Positions 1 to 10,453 of a DNA stretch of 64,000 nucleotides are shown here, piece after piece; the first letter of the stretch is position 1; each line of letters starts with the position of its first letter. Below the pieces are notes generated by a model that was given only the letters and a program-made list of their open reading frames with translations, was not told the origin of the DNA and made no database searches. Source of the DNA: Hofstenia miamia. Taxonomy: Eukaryota; Xenacoelomorpha; Acoela. The stretch spans positions 2,673,401-2,737,400 of the forward strand of contig SCFE01000015.1 of assembly GCA_004352715.1 (NCBI GenBank), in the 5' to 3' direction. A program made the translations under genes and the position numbers.

Positions 1-778
1 AGTACTTTAAAAAGGATTTTATGTCAATTTATTGAATTTGTTAAACTTCTGTTGAATATACTGATAAAAGCTATGCTGCCCATTTCAAATATGATACAGT
101 ATCTGTTTTGTATTAATGCTGTGTTTTCTCAGAAATTGGCAGAAATGGTAATTGGTTTACTGTTTTATCATTCCATTCAGGACTTCGAGATTTCAAATAT
201 GAATAAACAAGTATCTAATATCCCAAATTTCTTAAAATAAATAATCGCTTCTCAATAAGTAATACGTATGATTGACAAAGACCAACAGATGTACATATCT
301 GACACTTTAATTGTAAAGTTACTAGGAAATGAAATGAATCAAATTTATATAATTTTTAACGGGTTTAATCAACTTTATTAAATTATAAACGACGGTGAGT
401 TACTTCATTACATAGTTAATAAAAATAATAAATAGCAATATCTTTTGAGAAATTAATTTTCAAAGAAGTGCAGTTTCCAAAGCGAACCAACTTTGATTAT
501 ATTCCATCTGGTTGATTATAATGAAAGCATTAGCAAGTTTTGATTGCATTTCGTAATCAAATAAATTTGCATTTTAATACATTTTTAAGGAACTCTTCTA
601 CCAGTAGTCGTCTCTCAAACTCATTCACATACTATTTTATCTGAAGGAGTAATCATAGTTTTCAACAAAAGTTGAATGGACAGTACTACATAGAAAACGT
701 AGTTGGTGTTGTAGATAACAACATAGAATCAAAGAAACAAAAACATGAATATAAAAAACTTGAAGAGGATGATTTCCA

Positions 779-779
<1 letters not shown>
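1..779. other. AT-rich DNA without recognisable gene
   Basis: Both strands hold only short chance reading frames (for example 52-240 plus, of biased hydrophobic composition). No transposon ends, splice-flanked coding stretch or RNA gene is visible. Confidence 0.6.

Positions 780-810
<31 letters not shown>
780..810. repeat. (TA)n microsatellite
   Basis: About 15 uninterrupted AT units. The alternating Ile-Tyr reading frames on both strands around here are translations of this array and not proteins. Confidence 0.97.
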
Positions 811-814
<4 letters not shown>

Positions 815-924
815 AAATTGTCTTTCTTCTTGGGGATCTCCTGTACTCTAATATGCTTGTTAACGTCAATCATATAATTTCATGTTGTGGGACAATGATA
901 GGCAAATTTTTTTCACTATTTTCC

Positions 925-1600
925 AACAATTTTCAATTATGGAAAAATCAGATGAGTTACATGGTCATGGACCCAAAACGTTGATCTCATTAGCGTTCGG
1001 CCATACTTTATTTAGTCATGATTGATGGCATGGCGCCCCATCAAATTGGAAGTAACTGCAGTCATGCATTTGAAGAAGGCTAGGACCTTATCACCAAACA
1101 AAGAACTTGACAATTTTACCCTAGATCAAAATCAGAGAACACAATGTCCTATAGATACAATTGCACTCTAAGATATAATTTTCAGTTCACTGTTGACAAT
1201 CTAATGGTGTATAGTGATACAAAACGTTTACCAGGTTTCCAGCACACAGCGTAAACTCATGTGGCTTATTACCTGACTGTCGTTTCATCTATAAGCATAA
1301 CTGAATGTCATTGATCTAATGCCCAATGTTGATTTGCAAAAACAATACCGTCATGCAATACCCACAGAAAGATCAGCCTTTGTGGTGTCGGATCCAGCAA
1401 AGGGAACAATCTTACATTATCCTAAAAGTTCTTGATTTTCCACTTGGGTTGTGAGGCGTGGCCTTCCACTGCGCTTTGCATTTGTAAAGGCCCTGCTGGT
1501 TGATGAAGTAAAGTGTGTTGGCCACTGCTGCAAAACTGATGTTGAATCAAATGACAATTGCATGATTTGACGTAACTCCACTATGTAGAGCCACCACCAG
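925..1600 (-). pseudogene. Tc1-family transposase pseudogene (copy A)
   Basis: Reading the minus strand, a GRPR-type hook between the two DNA-binding subdomains is seen near 1450-1480 (KRSGRPRLTT), preceded by a degenerate N-terminal region. Further on comes FDGAPCHQS with the second catalytic Asp at 1040-1042, then a decayed version of the Tc1 signature for 'WPGNSPDLNPIENLW' ending in Glu at 932-934. The spacing between this Asp and Glu is 35 codons, close to the 34 of Tc1 DD34E enzymes. In-frame stops follow QS and replace the Trp of the WP motif. The first catalytic Asp region is not convincingly preserved. Such enzymes cut and paste elements at TA dinucleotides. This copy cannot be active. 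I could not define its terminal inverted repeats. Confidence 0.8.
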
Positions 1601-1844
1601 TGCCCTCAAAGAAAGTAAATATGCCTATCCAGTCATGTATAAGTAATGAGAGAATTAAAGGGCCTGTCATGTTTATGTACACAACAAGAATGGCAAAAAT
1701 ATGCTACTAAGCCTATATTCTTATTAGCTGCGAGTACATAATACTATTGACCCCCCAATGCATGCACGTAACTGCGCGTACACGATTATTTTATTATTTT
1801 TTAAGAGGCCAGTGAACAATAGCTACAATTTCTGTCAGCCTCTT

Positions 1845-1888
<44 letters not shown>
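1845..1888. repeat. Compound (TC)n-(TA)n microsatellite
   Basis: About eight TC units run directly into about 14 TA units, a common product of slippage at a TC/TA junction. Confidence 0.95.
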
Positions 1889-1892
<4 letters not shown>

Positions 1893-2891
1893 TGAGATAA
1901 TGGAGCCCTGGTTACTTCACTAAATAAGGCAATTACTTGAAATCTAAACAGATATCCATTACAAAATTTGCGCATGCTAAGACCCTCATACCAGAAATTG
2001 TTGGTGGAGGTAAATTTATATAATTACTCGCCACTTTTAGCATACGGGAGGTGAAGATGCTTTGAAAAAGCTAGTCTCTGTTTTCATTTTTAAAAAAAGT
2101 CCCTGTTAACAAGTTTTACTAGGCGTTGAATGCATGATTTGAACCGAATAAATGTAATTTGCACGATCAAATCTGTTTGTGGAAATCGACTAAAATTCTT
2201 TTACATTTAGATTTGTTACTAGATCAAAAAACTAGATATTTTCTGAATATACAAGTGACATATTCGTACATTATTAGTAGTCAAGAGATATAATATCGGG
2301 GAAAATATGTATGTCCTCTTTCGTCCGCCTACATCTATGTCGGAAGCTATGTGACTTGTTCTTTGTAAGATTGACAGTAAAACAATTGTGACCACAATAT
2401 TTGCTTTATCTATCTAATGCCAATTGAAAGTTTGGACGTGAGGACGACATCATTACTAAATCCTCTGCATGCATTTTAATGTAAATTTTCCTCAAATTTA
2501 TTTAAATGGAAAGTATTTTATGAATAATTGACAGGAAACGTTCTGTCGGTCTTCTAAGAACTTGAGTTAATTTACTACGTGTAAATTGAAAACTGTAATC
2601 ACTAAGCGATTTATCTAAAATTTTCATTTTTTACTCGAAACAGATTTTAGAATTTCGATATAGACTCGAAATTATTTAACTTGCTAAATAAAAATAAAAG
2701 AGAATTCCGTAACCATTAATAAAATCTGAGATCTATGTCCCATACTAATATTCTCATTTGCTAATTTTTTTTAGATTCTCATTGAATTTGTAATTGGGGT
2801 GATATGTATGATATGTAATCATGTCAAAGGTAAGTAAAATGTTGGGATTGTTGAAAAATATTGGTGTCTCTGCATTTAATAAAGTTCTATA
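1889..2891. other. AT-rich DNA without recognisable gene
   Basis: No coding-like stretch, repeat or transposon end was recognised on either strand. Confidence 0.55.
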
Positions 2892-2893
2892 TA

Positions 2894-3690
2894 CAGTAAA
2901 CGAAAAAAGTATGGAATATGTATTGACTTAATTCTTCCTCAAAATGGTTTTTGCTAGATATTGATCCTTAAAATTGGCAAAGGTCCAAAGTGAAGCTTTT
3001 GTTTTACAGATTGCCTTAGATTTTTTGATAGACATTAGGTCAGGGCTATTTTCTGGGATTCAAGTAAGTCAAAATCCTCTCTCTAACCTCATTTTGCACT
3101 GGTCAGCACATGGCAAGGAGCTGAATCATATTGAAACACAGTTATCCCTGACGAATCTGAATAAATGCCAAATGTATTTTCAAACATAACCAAGTAGAGA
3201 TCAGTATTTATTCTCTTAGCATTATGAAGGAAAGTGAGAACCTTATTATCGCGATAGCTGAAACAGCTCCCCCACAATATTAGATATCATGACTATGTGG
3301 TTGTTTTGGTTGATACTGTAGTGCAAGCAAAGTGATCACCCTTGACATGATTGTAAATTTCAAATTTTGTTTGGTAACCCAATATTACCTTTGCCCAGTC
3401 TTTCACTGCCCAAAAATGTAAGAGGGAGGGCTTTGCCAAAGTCTGATGCTTACATCATACAGCTTTATGGTCATGAGCTTTCACTAGCTACATAGTGGCT
3501 TTCGAAGATGCCTTGCTTTTGAATTAGAAGAGGCGAGGAGCAAAGCCAAGACATTGAATTGGGGGCCAAAGTGATAGATGAATTTTGTAATTCCTGAAAT
3601 TTCCATATCCAAATGACACATTTGCATGGGAACACTTTCACACTCCGATTTGAGGGGAGGGGCATGGCCTGGTGGCTAACTTGGCTACGA
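2894..3690 (-). pseudogene. Tc1-family transposase pseudogene (copy B)
   Basis: The left border looks like a Tc1-type terminus: TA at 2892-2893 followed by CAGTAAACGAAAAAAG. Minus-strand translation gives, in order, a block matching 'W.KVIFSDETKFEI' (here WAKVILGYQTKFEI near 3355-3390), a VWG-type block (WGSCFSYRDNKVLTFL) and FQYDSAPCH with a catalytic Asp at 3125-3127. A degenerate SPDL motif (ENSPDLMSI) lies near 3040. The first catalytic Asp-Glu pair is replaced (FSDE to LGYQ), and frames shift at least twice, so the protein is dead. The right end is not defined. The region 3450-3690 is coding-like in composition and may be its N-terminal half, but I cannot align it. Confidence 0.75.
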
Positions 3691-3699
3691 ACCTGTGTA

Positions 3700-4966
3700 A
3701 GATAACCTAAGTTTAAGTGTACTTAGTACTTATGACCAATTCTGAAGTTTGAAATGTAACCAATATAATTCACATTACAATTTCTTTTAAAGTGATGTAA
3801 AAAATAATGAACTTTCAAATAGCCTTAAATGTTATATTTCTAAAATGATGTAGCTGAAGAACAATGCTTCCATCAAGTAAACCAATTGAAACAAAATTTC
3901 ATTAATTGAATATTTCTTGCTTTATTCATTATTAAAGAATGCAATAATGTAAAGACTTTAAGATTCAAGGAGATTTCTTAAAAGTTTGTAGCACTTAAAT
4001 AATGGTAGGTTTTAATGTGACCTAATCAGTATAAAATTGAAAATATGCAGTTTATTTGAAGCTGTTTGATTATTTACGACACTGAGATTATATTATGCAT
4101 TGATATAAGCATAAAGTATTTTATTATTCAAAGTGTTCTTTTGTTGTATTCTTTGTCTTAGGAGGTTGTTGATCAAGGCCTATTCAATTATTTACCAAAA
4201 ACAAGCTCAACTCTTAGCAGCCTAACACTAGCTAGGTCTTAATGTTAATAAGAGTTGAAGAAAACAGAAAGCTACGATTAATTAATCATTTAATATTGCA
4301 AAAATTGTAGATTACTCAGCGTATACTTTCGCTCATAGATTGCATTCAAAGACGTTCGATCTAATCAAAATATATGATGCATTTTTGACGATTCTACTAA
4401 CTTTAGCTATGGTTTTGATTTTGAAAAGTGAAATGTCATTTTTGAAACCAAAAAATAATACAATGTTTTTTACTCAAATAAATATTAAAGCATGTTGAAA
4501 ATAATTTTTCCTCAGTAAATCCAGCAACCTACACATGATGCTGAAGTAGTCGATAGAAAATCATGTTATGTATATAAAATATGAATTTAAATTATGACAT
4601 AGTTACGCTTAAAGTTCTTTCTCTTTTAAATAAAAAAAAACAAACAGCCGCCAAATGTAATATTTGTATGTCCAATTTACTGCACTCTCTGGGATTTTTG
4701 AGGTTAACATGCCTGAATGGGTAGCATTTTTACTATTTTATTGCCACTGCTTATGCTTTAAGGTGTCTCAACCAGTTTGGTTACTGGCTAGAATGCAATA
4801 GCATAATGAAATGTGTTAATATTGTTGCCCCTTTGACGGTTTTTCGGGGTTCTGTAATGTAAATTTATTAGCATTTCCTCAAATTTGCACTGCTTGATGC
4901 AGTCACATAGCAGCACAATGGTTTAAAAAAGAACTCGTTCCGAAAAAAGGTGTAAAATGAAACGAA

Positions 4967-4969
<3 letters not shown>
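3700..4969. other. AT-rich DNA without recognisable gene
   Basis: Only short chance frames are seen, and no transposon termini. Confidence 0.5.

Positions 4970-5004
<35 letters not shown>
4970..5004. repeat. (TA)n microsatellite
   Basis: About 17 uninterrupted TA units. Confidence 0.97.
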
Positions 5005-5007
<3 letters not shown>

Positions 5008-5101
5008 CATTTTTTCCAAGAAATTGGAGTTTTCTCTCTTGATTATTCAATATATGGTTTGATGAAAAGGTACTTGAAACATTTTTCACCCTTATTTTTT
5101 C

Positions 5102-5367
5102 TCAACACGTCATGGCCCACGTATTTATTGCCTTGATGTTCTGTTCATTAAATGCTGACTTCTGAAGTATTTCCTTACCCTCCTCTTGTATTCTTTCCTT
5201 GTCTTCATTTCCTGATGATCTCTCTCTCTCTTTCTCTGTTTCTCTCTCCCAAGTGCTTGTATCCTTCATTGACCTCCTCAATTTTATCCCAACTGCTCTT
5301 CTTCAGGCAATCTCCATCTGTACACTTGGTTCTGATCATTGTCTCTGTTGCACACTTTCCGCATCCA
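5102..5367 (-). pseudogene. R2-like non-LTR reverse transcriptase fragment
   Basis: On the minus strand the translation reads, in order, GCGKCATETM (the post-catalytic 'F.I.KCA.L' block), VNEGYKHLG (the conserved 'GYKYLG' block), EYKRRVRKYFRSQ, and, after a frameshift, IKAINTWAM followed by a stop. This ordered set is what I know from metazoan non-LTR polymerases usually annotated as 'R2-type Pol'. It corresponds to the region just after the catalytic palm and before the thumb. The upstream catalytic domains and downstream endonuclease are absent, so this is an isolated remnant of about 265 bp. A fragment at 26880-28372 carries the segments that would come next in the same kind of protein. 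The plus-strand reading frames here are shadows. Confidence 0.72.
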
Positions 5368-5374
5368 AACTAAT

Positions 5375-6430
5375 ACCCAGATCCTGTACTCACCTCCTCC
5401 AGTGTCCCATCTTTAAAACCCTTGAATTTTACATCTTTCAAGCAATTTCAATCAATTTGCTAACTTCGTGTACGCGCTTCCTAAATAATAATTTCTGTAA
5501 AATAAAATTCATATTAAATTTTGACAGGAATGTTTCATTTTATTTACAAATAATATTTTATGCAAGCTATTCAACTGTGAATAATAAAATATGAATTATC
5601 TATGACTTAATGTGTAATTGATATGACATGTTCAACAGAGATTTGGTAAGAATGGTAATTATAATCTTGTTTTTCTGCAACATTAGTCTATCTGCTCAAA
5701 TTCCTTAAATGTGATGAAAAAAAAATTTTCATTGTTTTCAACGCATAAATTCACTAAATAAACTTTATTAATTTTGATATAAATGAACATGTTTCCAGAG
5801 TGCCTGACGTAAATTAAGGCTTCCACAAAGCCTTGCTACTGTATGTATTAAATGAATGCATCAAAAAGTTATAGAATATATTAATGTTAATATTTCCTTT
5901 ATTTATCTATAAGATATCTTAAGATGGCCACAATTCAACAATTCCCTTCTCTTAATGTACTAAATGTGTTTAATTATGAAAAATTGTTTTTATAATTTTG
6001 AAAGGAATCCACTTTTACATGCATTTAAACTTATCCAGCGTCTTGACGTTGTTAAATGAAATATTTAACCTCCTTACTAAATCACAGGTCGAATGAAAGG
6101 TATACTTTTCCACTCCTGGTTTCGGCCCAACTTGGGAATAATTTCCAAGACTGAAATCACCAGATCGAAACACATCCAATTAGCACATTCGTTCATTACG
6201 AATTTATAAAATACTCTGATAAAGTTCTTTGCTGTCTCAGACGAATTTGTTTCGAAACGGAATTCGTATTCATAGATAAATCGTACATTTGATTAACTAA
6301 TGTTTTCCAAATACTCATCTAAAAATCAGAATATTTGATCTATGCGCTATCATGCTTGGCATATGTACACTTATGAGGTTGAAACATTATGGTATGAACT
6401 CATAACGCACCACTAAATAATTGCAAATTC

Positions 6431-6433
<3 letters not shown>
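5375..6433. other. AT-rich DNA without recognisable gene
   Basis: No coding-like segment or element boundary was recognised. Confidence 0.5.
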
Positions 6434-6476
<43 letters not shown>

Positions 6477-6503
6477 TTACATATATATATATATATATAT
6501 ATT
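6434..6503. repeat. Interrupted (TA)n microsatellite
   Basis: Two TA runs (6434-6468 and 6481-6503) are separated by a short GTATATATTTAC interruption. Confidence 0.95.
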
Positions 6504-7519
6504 ATTTTCAAAAACTTAAACCTTTGCAATCGAATAGAATATATTACCGCTTAAATGCTTAGACAACCTAGAAAAATTCTATTAAATATATGTGAAAATT
6601 TAAAATATTTTTTTATTTGTTTAGTAAAGGTCTGAAGAAATAATATAAACTATTAATGAAATGTATGCTAACAGCTATTTACAGCGGGTGTAATATGTTT
6701 AAAATATTGAGAACTATAATGAATTTATGAAATTAGTAGGGAAGAAGCGTTTTATAAGACAATGTGTCAATTGTCAAAATAATTAAAAATTCACGACTTG
6801 ATATTTCTTAATTAAATTAGATTACTTAATGTGGGTGACCCATGACGTGCACACCAAAACTCCTGCATTATTTATCATTCCAACACCTGCGTGAAATTTT
6901 CATTTGCCAGCCACTTTCAATGGATGGCTGGATCATAGCTTTCTTATCAAGTTGTGTCATCGACAATTGATAGCAAATATTTTTCCATTTAGTTAATTAT
7001 ATTTTAAAATTCCCACATTCCATTCTAATAACCAATATTCAAACGTTATCTACTCTTTCAACAATTTTTTTGCTGAAGTTAAACTTCCACCCCCATTGTA
7101 AACTAAAAGATATCAACTCCTAGATAATAATTCACTTTTTTATATTTATCTGGACAAATTAGAATATGCTTTTCTGTCAATTCTTAATGCAACTAAGCTA
7201 AATTCTGATATAATTAATAAAATATCATTTTATTGCTAAAAAGTTGAAAAGAATTTATAAACCTCTCAAGATTGTGTCTGTAATTCATAAAGCCGACGTT
7301 CATATTTTATGCAAACGCTTCAATAAATGTGAATAAATTTGAAAAAAATTAATATTTGGAATATTGATGTTATTTTTGAACTCCATTTTACTTAGTAGGT
7401 AAACGCGGACATTGTTACGAGGGAGGCTGCTGCCAAACCATTCGAAACTCATAAGAAAATAAAAATAAAAAACAAATTTTATTTGCATATTCAAGGTGTG
7501 CGAAAAATCACTGTGCCTT
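6504..7519. other. AT-rich DNA without recognisable gene
   Basis: Nothing recognised. The minus frame at 7300-7494 is of chance composition. Confidence 0.5.
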
Positions 7520-7940
7520 ATGTTAATAAAACGTTACAAACGATGCTGGAAATATCATCATTTCAAAACTGGCTCTTAAGCGTTTTGCATGCTCGAGATC
7601 ATCTTAAGAGATACAGAGAAATTTGTTTAATGTTAGTGGCTATCGGTGTTTGAAGCTCAATAGCGGTGTGTGGAATCCTGGAGAAACACCTTTGTTTCAG
7701 AACACCCGAGCACCTCATAGGAAGAAATCAGCCAAGGTTAAGTCACGTGACCAAGCAGACTAAAACCCTCGAGAGATTACGTGGTTTTCTAATAACCTCT
7801 GAAGGTGTTGCATAGTAGCCACAGTGGATTCTATGAGTTGATTGGAAACTGTCACTTTATATGGATGACGAGATAGCTTCTTATTGAAGATGTCATGCGA
7901 TAAACATGTTCTACTAAAACGAGTCGTTGTTCAATCCCCT
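7520..7940 (-). pseudogene. IS630/Tc1/mariner-superfamily transposase remnant, C-terminal half
   Basis: Minus-strand translation shows HPYKVTVSNQ (cf. 'HP.KVTVW'), then HVISRGF, then DLTLADFFL followed by a stop where Trp-Gly is expected (7711-7744), and finally EHAKRLRASFEM. The order matches the family signature 'ISR...PPRSPDLTP.DFFLWGYLK', found in a group of insect and crustacean DDE transposases of this superfamily. Several in-frame stops and at least one frameshift show decay. The N-terminal DNA-binding region and element ends were not found. I am fairly sure of the superfamily but not of the subfamily. Confidence 0.65.
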
Positions 7941-8416
7941 ACAGAAAAATGGTTTTTTTGCAATTTTTATCAAAGTATTATTTTTTTGCATAATTTAAAA
8001 ACTTTTATCCATCCTTTATAATTCTGCCTAATTGATTTTTTGAAAATATTTCTTATTCTTTGGTAATTATTCAAAAAATTCAAAAAGATTTACACAATTT
8101 CTGATAATCTGAATACTGTTGTACTGCCATGCTATTGATCTTTAAAATCTTTTTTTCATATTTACTTACAATCAAACAATCATAACTCATGTTTGGTACT
8201 ATATTTTGAGTTAATTTTTGGACAGAATGTTCTAGAACAACTCTTCTATACACTAACAATGAGAAAAAATCAACTTTGTATTTAGTTCAGTGATTTTATG
8301 ACATTTTGCATGTTAATTAGGTAAATAAGTCGTTCGATATGCATATTTATGAAAATTAGCAATTAGTCGTAAAGTTAATACTAAAAATATTATTGTAGTT
8401 ATATAGAGAATTTGTT
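7941..8416. other. AT-rich DNA without recognisable gene
   Basis: Long A/T runs. No coding signal was seen. Confidence 0.5.
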
Positions 8417-8430
8417 GTTACCATGGCAAC
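8417..8430. promoter_or_regulatory. X-box-like palindrome (RFX-type site)
   Basis: GTTACCATGGCAAC fits the RFX-factor X-box consensus GTNRCC-ATGG-YAAC family with both half-sites and no spacer mismatch. In animals such sites control ciliary genes when close to a start site. No recognisable gene start lies nearby, so function is unproven and a chance match is possible. Confidence 0.35.
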
Positions 8431-8737
8431 CAGAACGGAAAATAATTTTTTAAAAATCAATTTGCTATAATTTCCAACTAGCTTTATCATATAAGCCTAA
8501 TATTGCCTGGATAACGTCTGTTATTGCCACTGCTTAAATTTTAGATTTTTCTGTATGGGTATTGGCTCCAATTCAACAAAATAATCAAACAATGCTTTTA
8601 GTGCGCAGGGATTTTTCAGACAGGCCTGAAGCTTTACGAGCTAACTTTTCAATACATCAAGTAGCTTGAGAAAGCATGACTCACAAAAATATCTTCAATA
8701 TAAAAATATCTATTGCTTATAGAATTGTGATTCTGTT

Positions 8738-8740
<3 letters not shown>

Positions 8741-8787
<47 letters not shown>
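8741..8787. repeat. (TA)n microsatellite
   Basis: About 23 uninterrupted TA units, among the longest arrays of the window. Confidence 0.97.
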
Positions 8788-8792
<5 letters not shown>

Positions 8793-10229
8793 TTTTGTTT
8801 CTATCGAAGCTACTCAAATATTCAGTCATGTAAGAAAACAACAAAAGTTATCCATTGTACAAAAGGAGAGAAGTGTCCCCCGAGAACTTGTGCCGTACAA
8901 GGAAATAGTGCGGAACAAACCCATAGCTCTGCTGAATAGAAACATACCCACAGCGTAGGAACTGCTGTGAGCGTAGGAACAAAATATTTCTTGAACAAAT
9001 TATTTCTCGAGTACAAATTTCATGCCGTAGCAAGACATGTGTTACGAGAAATACTTGTACTGCTTTTTTGACATTTGTTATTCAGTCTGTTAGATCTAAG
9101 CTAAACAAATTACACCTTTTCAATTCCAAATCTTGAGTCCTGTATTAATAAGTTCTTTTGATTACTTTCTAATCACTTTCAAAGAAATTTGATTAAAGTG
9201 TTCGTTATAGAATTTCAAAGACTAGTTGATTATAAACTTTAATAGAAACTTTTATTGCCCAAATTTTTTGTATATTTTAGTCAAAGTATTGATGCTCATG
9301 AGCAATATTCTGCTTCCAAAATGTATCTTATTGATAATCATTAGGCATTAAGATACGACCTATTTTAAATATATTTGTTGAAATTTGAACATTTGAATGA
9401 TGATGATTGAAGCTTAAGGAATTGATTCTTCAAATTTCTACAGAGTAGGTGCAAAACCTCTGTTCAAAGCCTACCAAGTGAAAAGTAAAATATAGGATTG
9501 AAGTGCAAAATTTCACTTTACTCAAGGTGTGAACGAGTGCACTTAAGTAAAGCTTTGTTAGAATTCAAGTATTACACGATCAATTCCCTACTTTTCCTTT
9601 AGTTAACCGCAAAACTAAACATATGCTGTTATGAGTTGTAAGAATCTACTAAGTTATGTCAAATATAAATAAAATACTAATCTTAAAATTATTTTAAAGG
9701 AGCTTATTTTGCCTTCAAACAATGAAACCTGTTTTATTTTCTTGAGCTTTGTATTTCAAATTGTAATACATTTTTCAATGATAATTGGTCTAAGTTGGTA
9801 TAGTTTTGAATAATTATAATGTCAGATTAATTCACAAGTTTCATCCCGGTCACACATAGCTCCATCAAATTTGGTTTATATATTTTTCTGGACCAATGGT
9901 TACATGTGATCACATACACACCATTTATTTTAGCCAAATTTCGAAAATGTTGTGAGTTTATCTGAAATCCCTAGTCACTATTTTTTAATTTATGGTTCAG
10001 TTCCAATTTAGCTCCAATCCCACTGAAGTATTTACTTCAAGATACCAGTCCCATTTATGATTTATAATAATTGCGCTGAAATTAGTATAAATTAGTATAA
10101 TTAGTATAAATTGTTTCAATATTTTTTAAGAACTGTATAAATTTCGCCATTCCTGGAAAAAAATTACAAGTAGTACATATCCTGTTTTTCACAATTAAAT
10201 TGGCAATAATTGTTGAAGTTAGATGTATA

Positions 10230-10231
<2 letters not shown>
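8788..10231. other. AT-rich DNA without recognisable gene
   Basis: A slightly more G+C-rich patch at 8820-9050 contains the decamer GCGTAGGAAC twice, 20 bp apart. No gene or element family could be assigned. A short ATTAGTATA repetition lies near 10081-10110. Confidence 0.45.

Positions 10232-10277
<46 letters not shown>
10232..10277. repeat. (TA)n microsatellite
   Basis: About 22 TA units, followed by a degenerate TA/TAAA tail to about 10322. Confidence 0.97.
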
Positions 10278-10280
<3 letters not shown>

Positions 10281-10404
10281 TGTACATATACTACATAAAA
10301 ATATATAAATATATAAATATATACATTTCTGTATTTGAAATAAGTTAAAATTCTAAAATAAATGTCCCTTTAGCCCGAAATGACCCATTTGTTAGTACGA
10401 CATG

Positions 10405-10448
<44 letters not shown>
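10405..10448. repeat. (TA)n microsatellite
   Basis: About 20 TA units, 130 bp from the preceding array. Confidence 0.97.

Positions 10449-10453
<5 letters not shown>

Noticed and set aside
637-984. Ile-Tyr repeat reading frames, also at 17309-17606, 23022-23222, 57541-57813 and 58166-58486
   Set aside because: They are translations of (TA)n arrays and have no independent support.
5152-5594. Plus-strand frames of 73 and 131 codons
   Set aside because: They lie opposite a recognisable minus-strand reverse transcriptase fragment and have pyrimidine-driven Ser/Leu/Phe composition.
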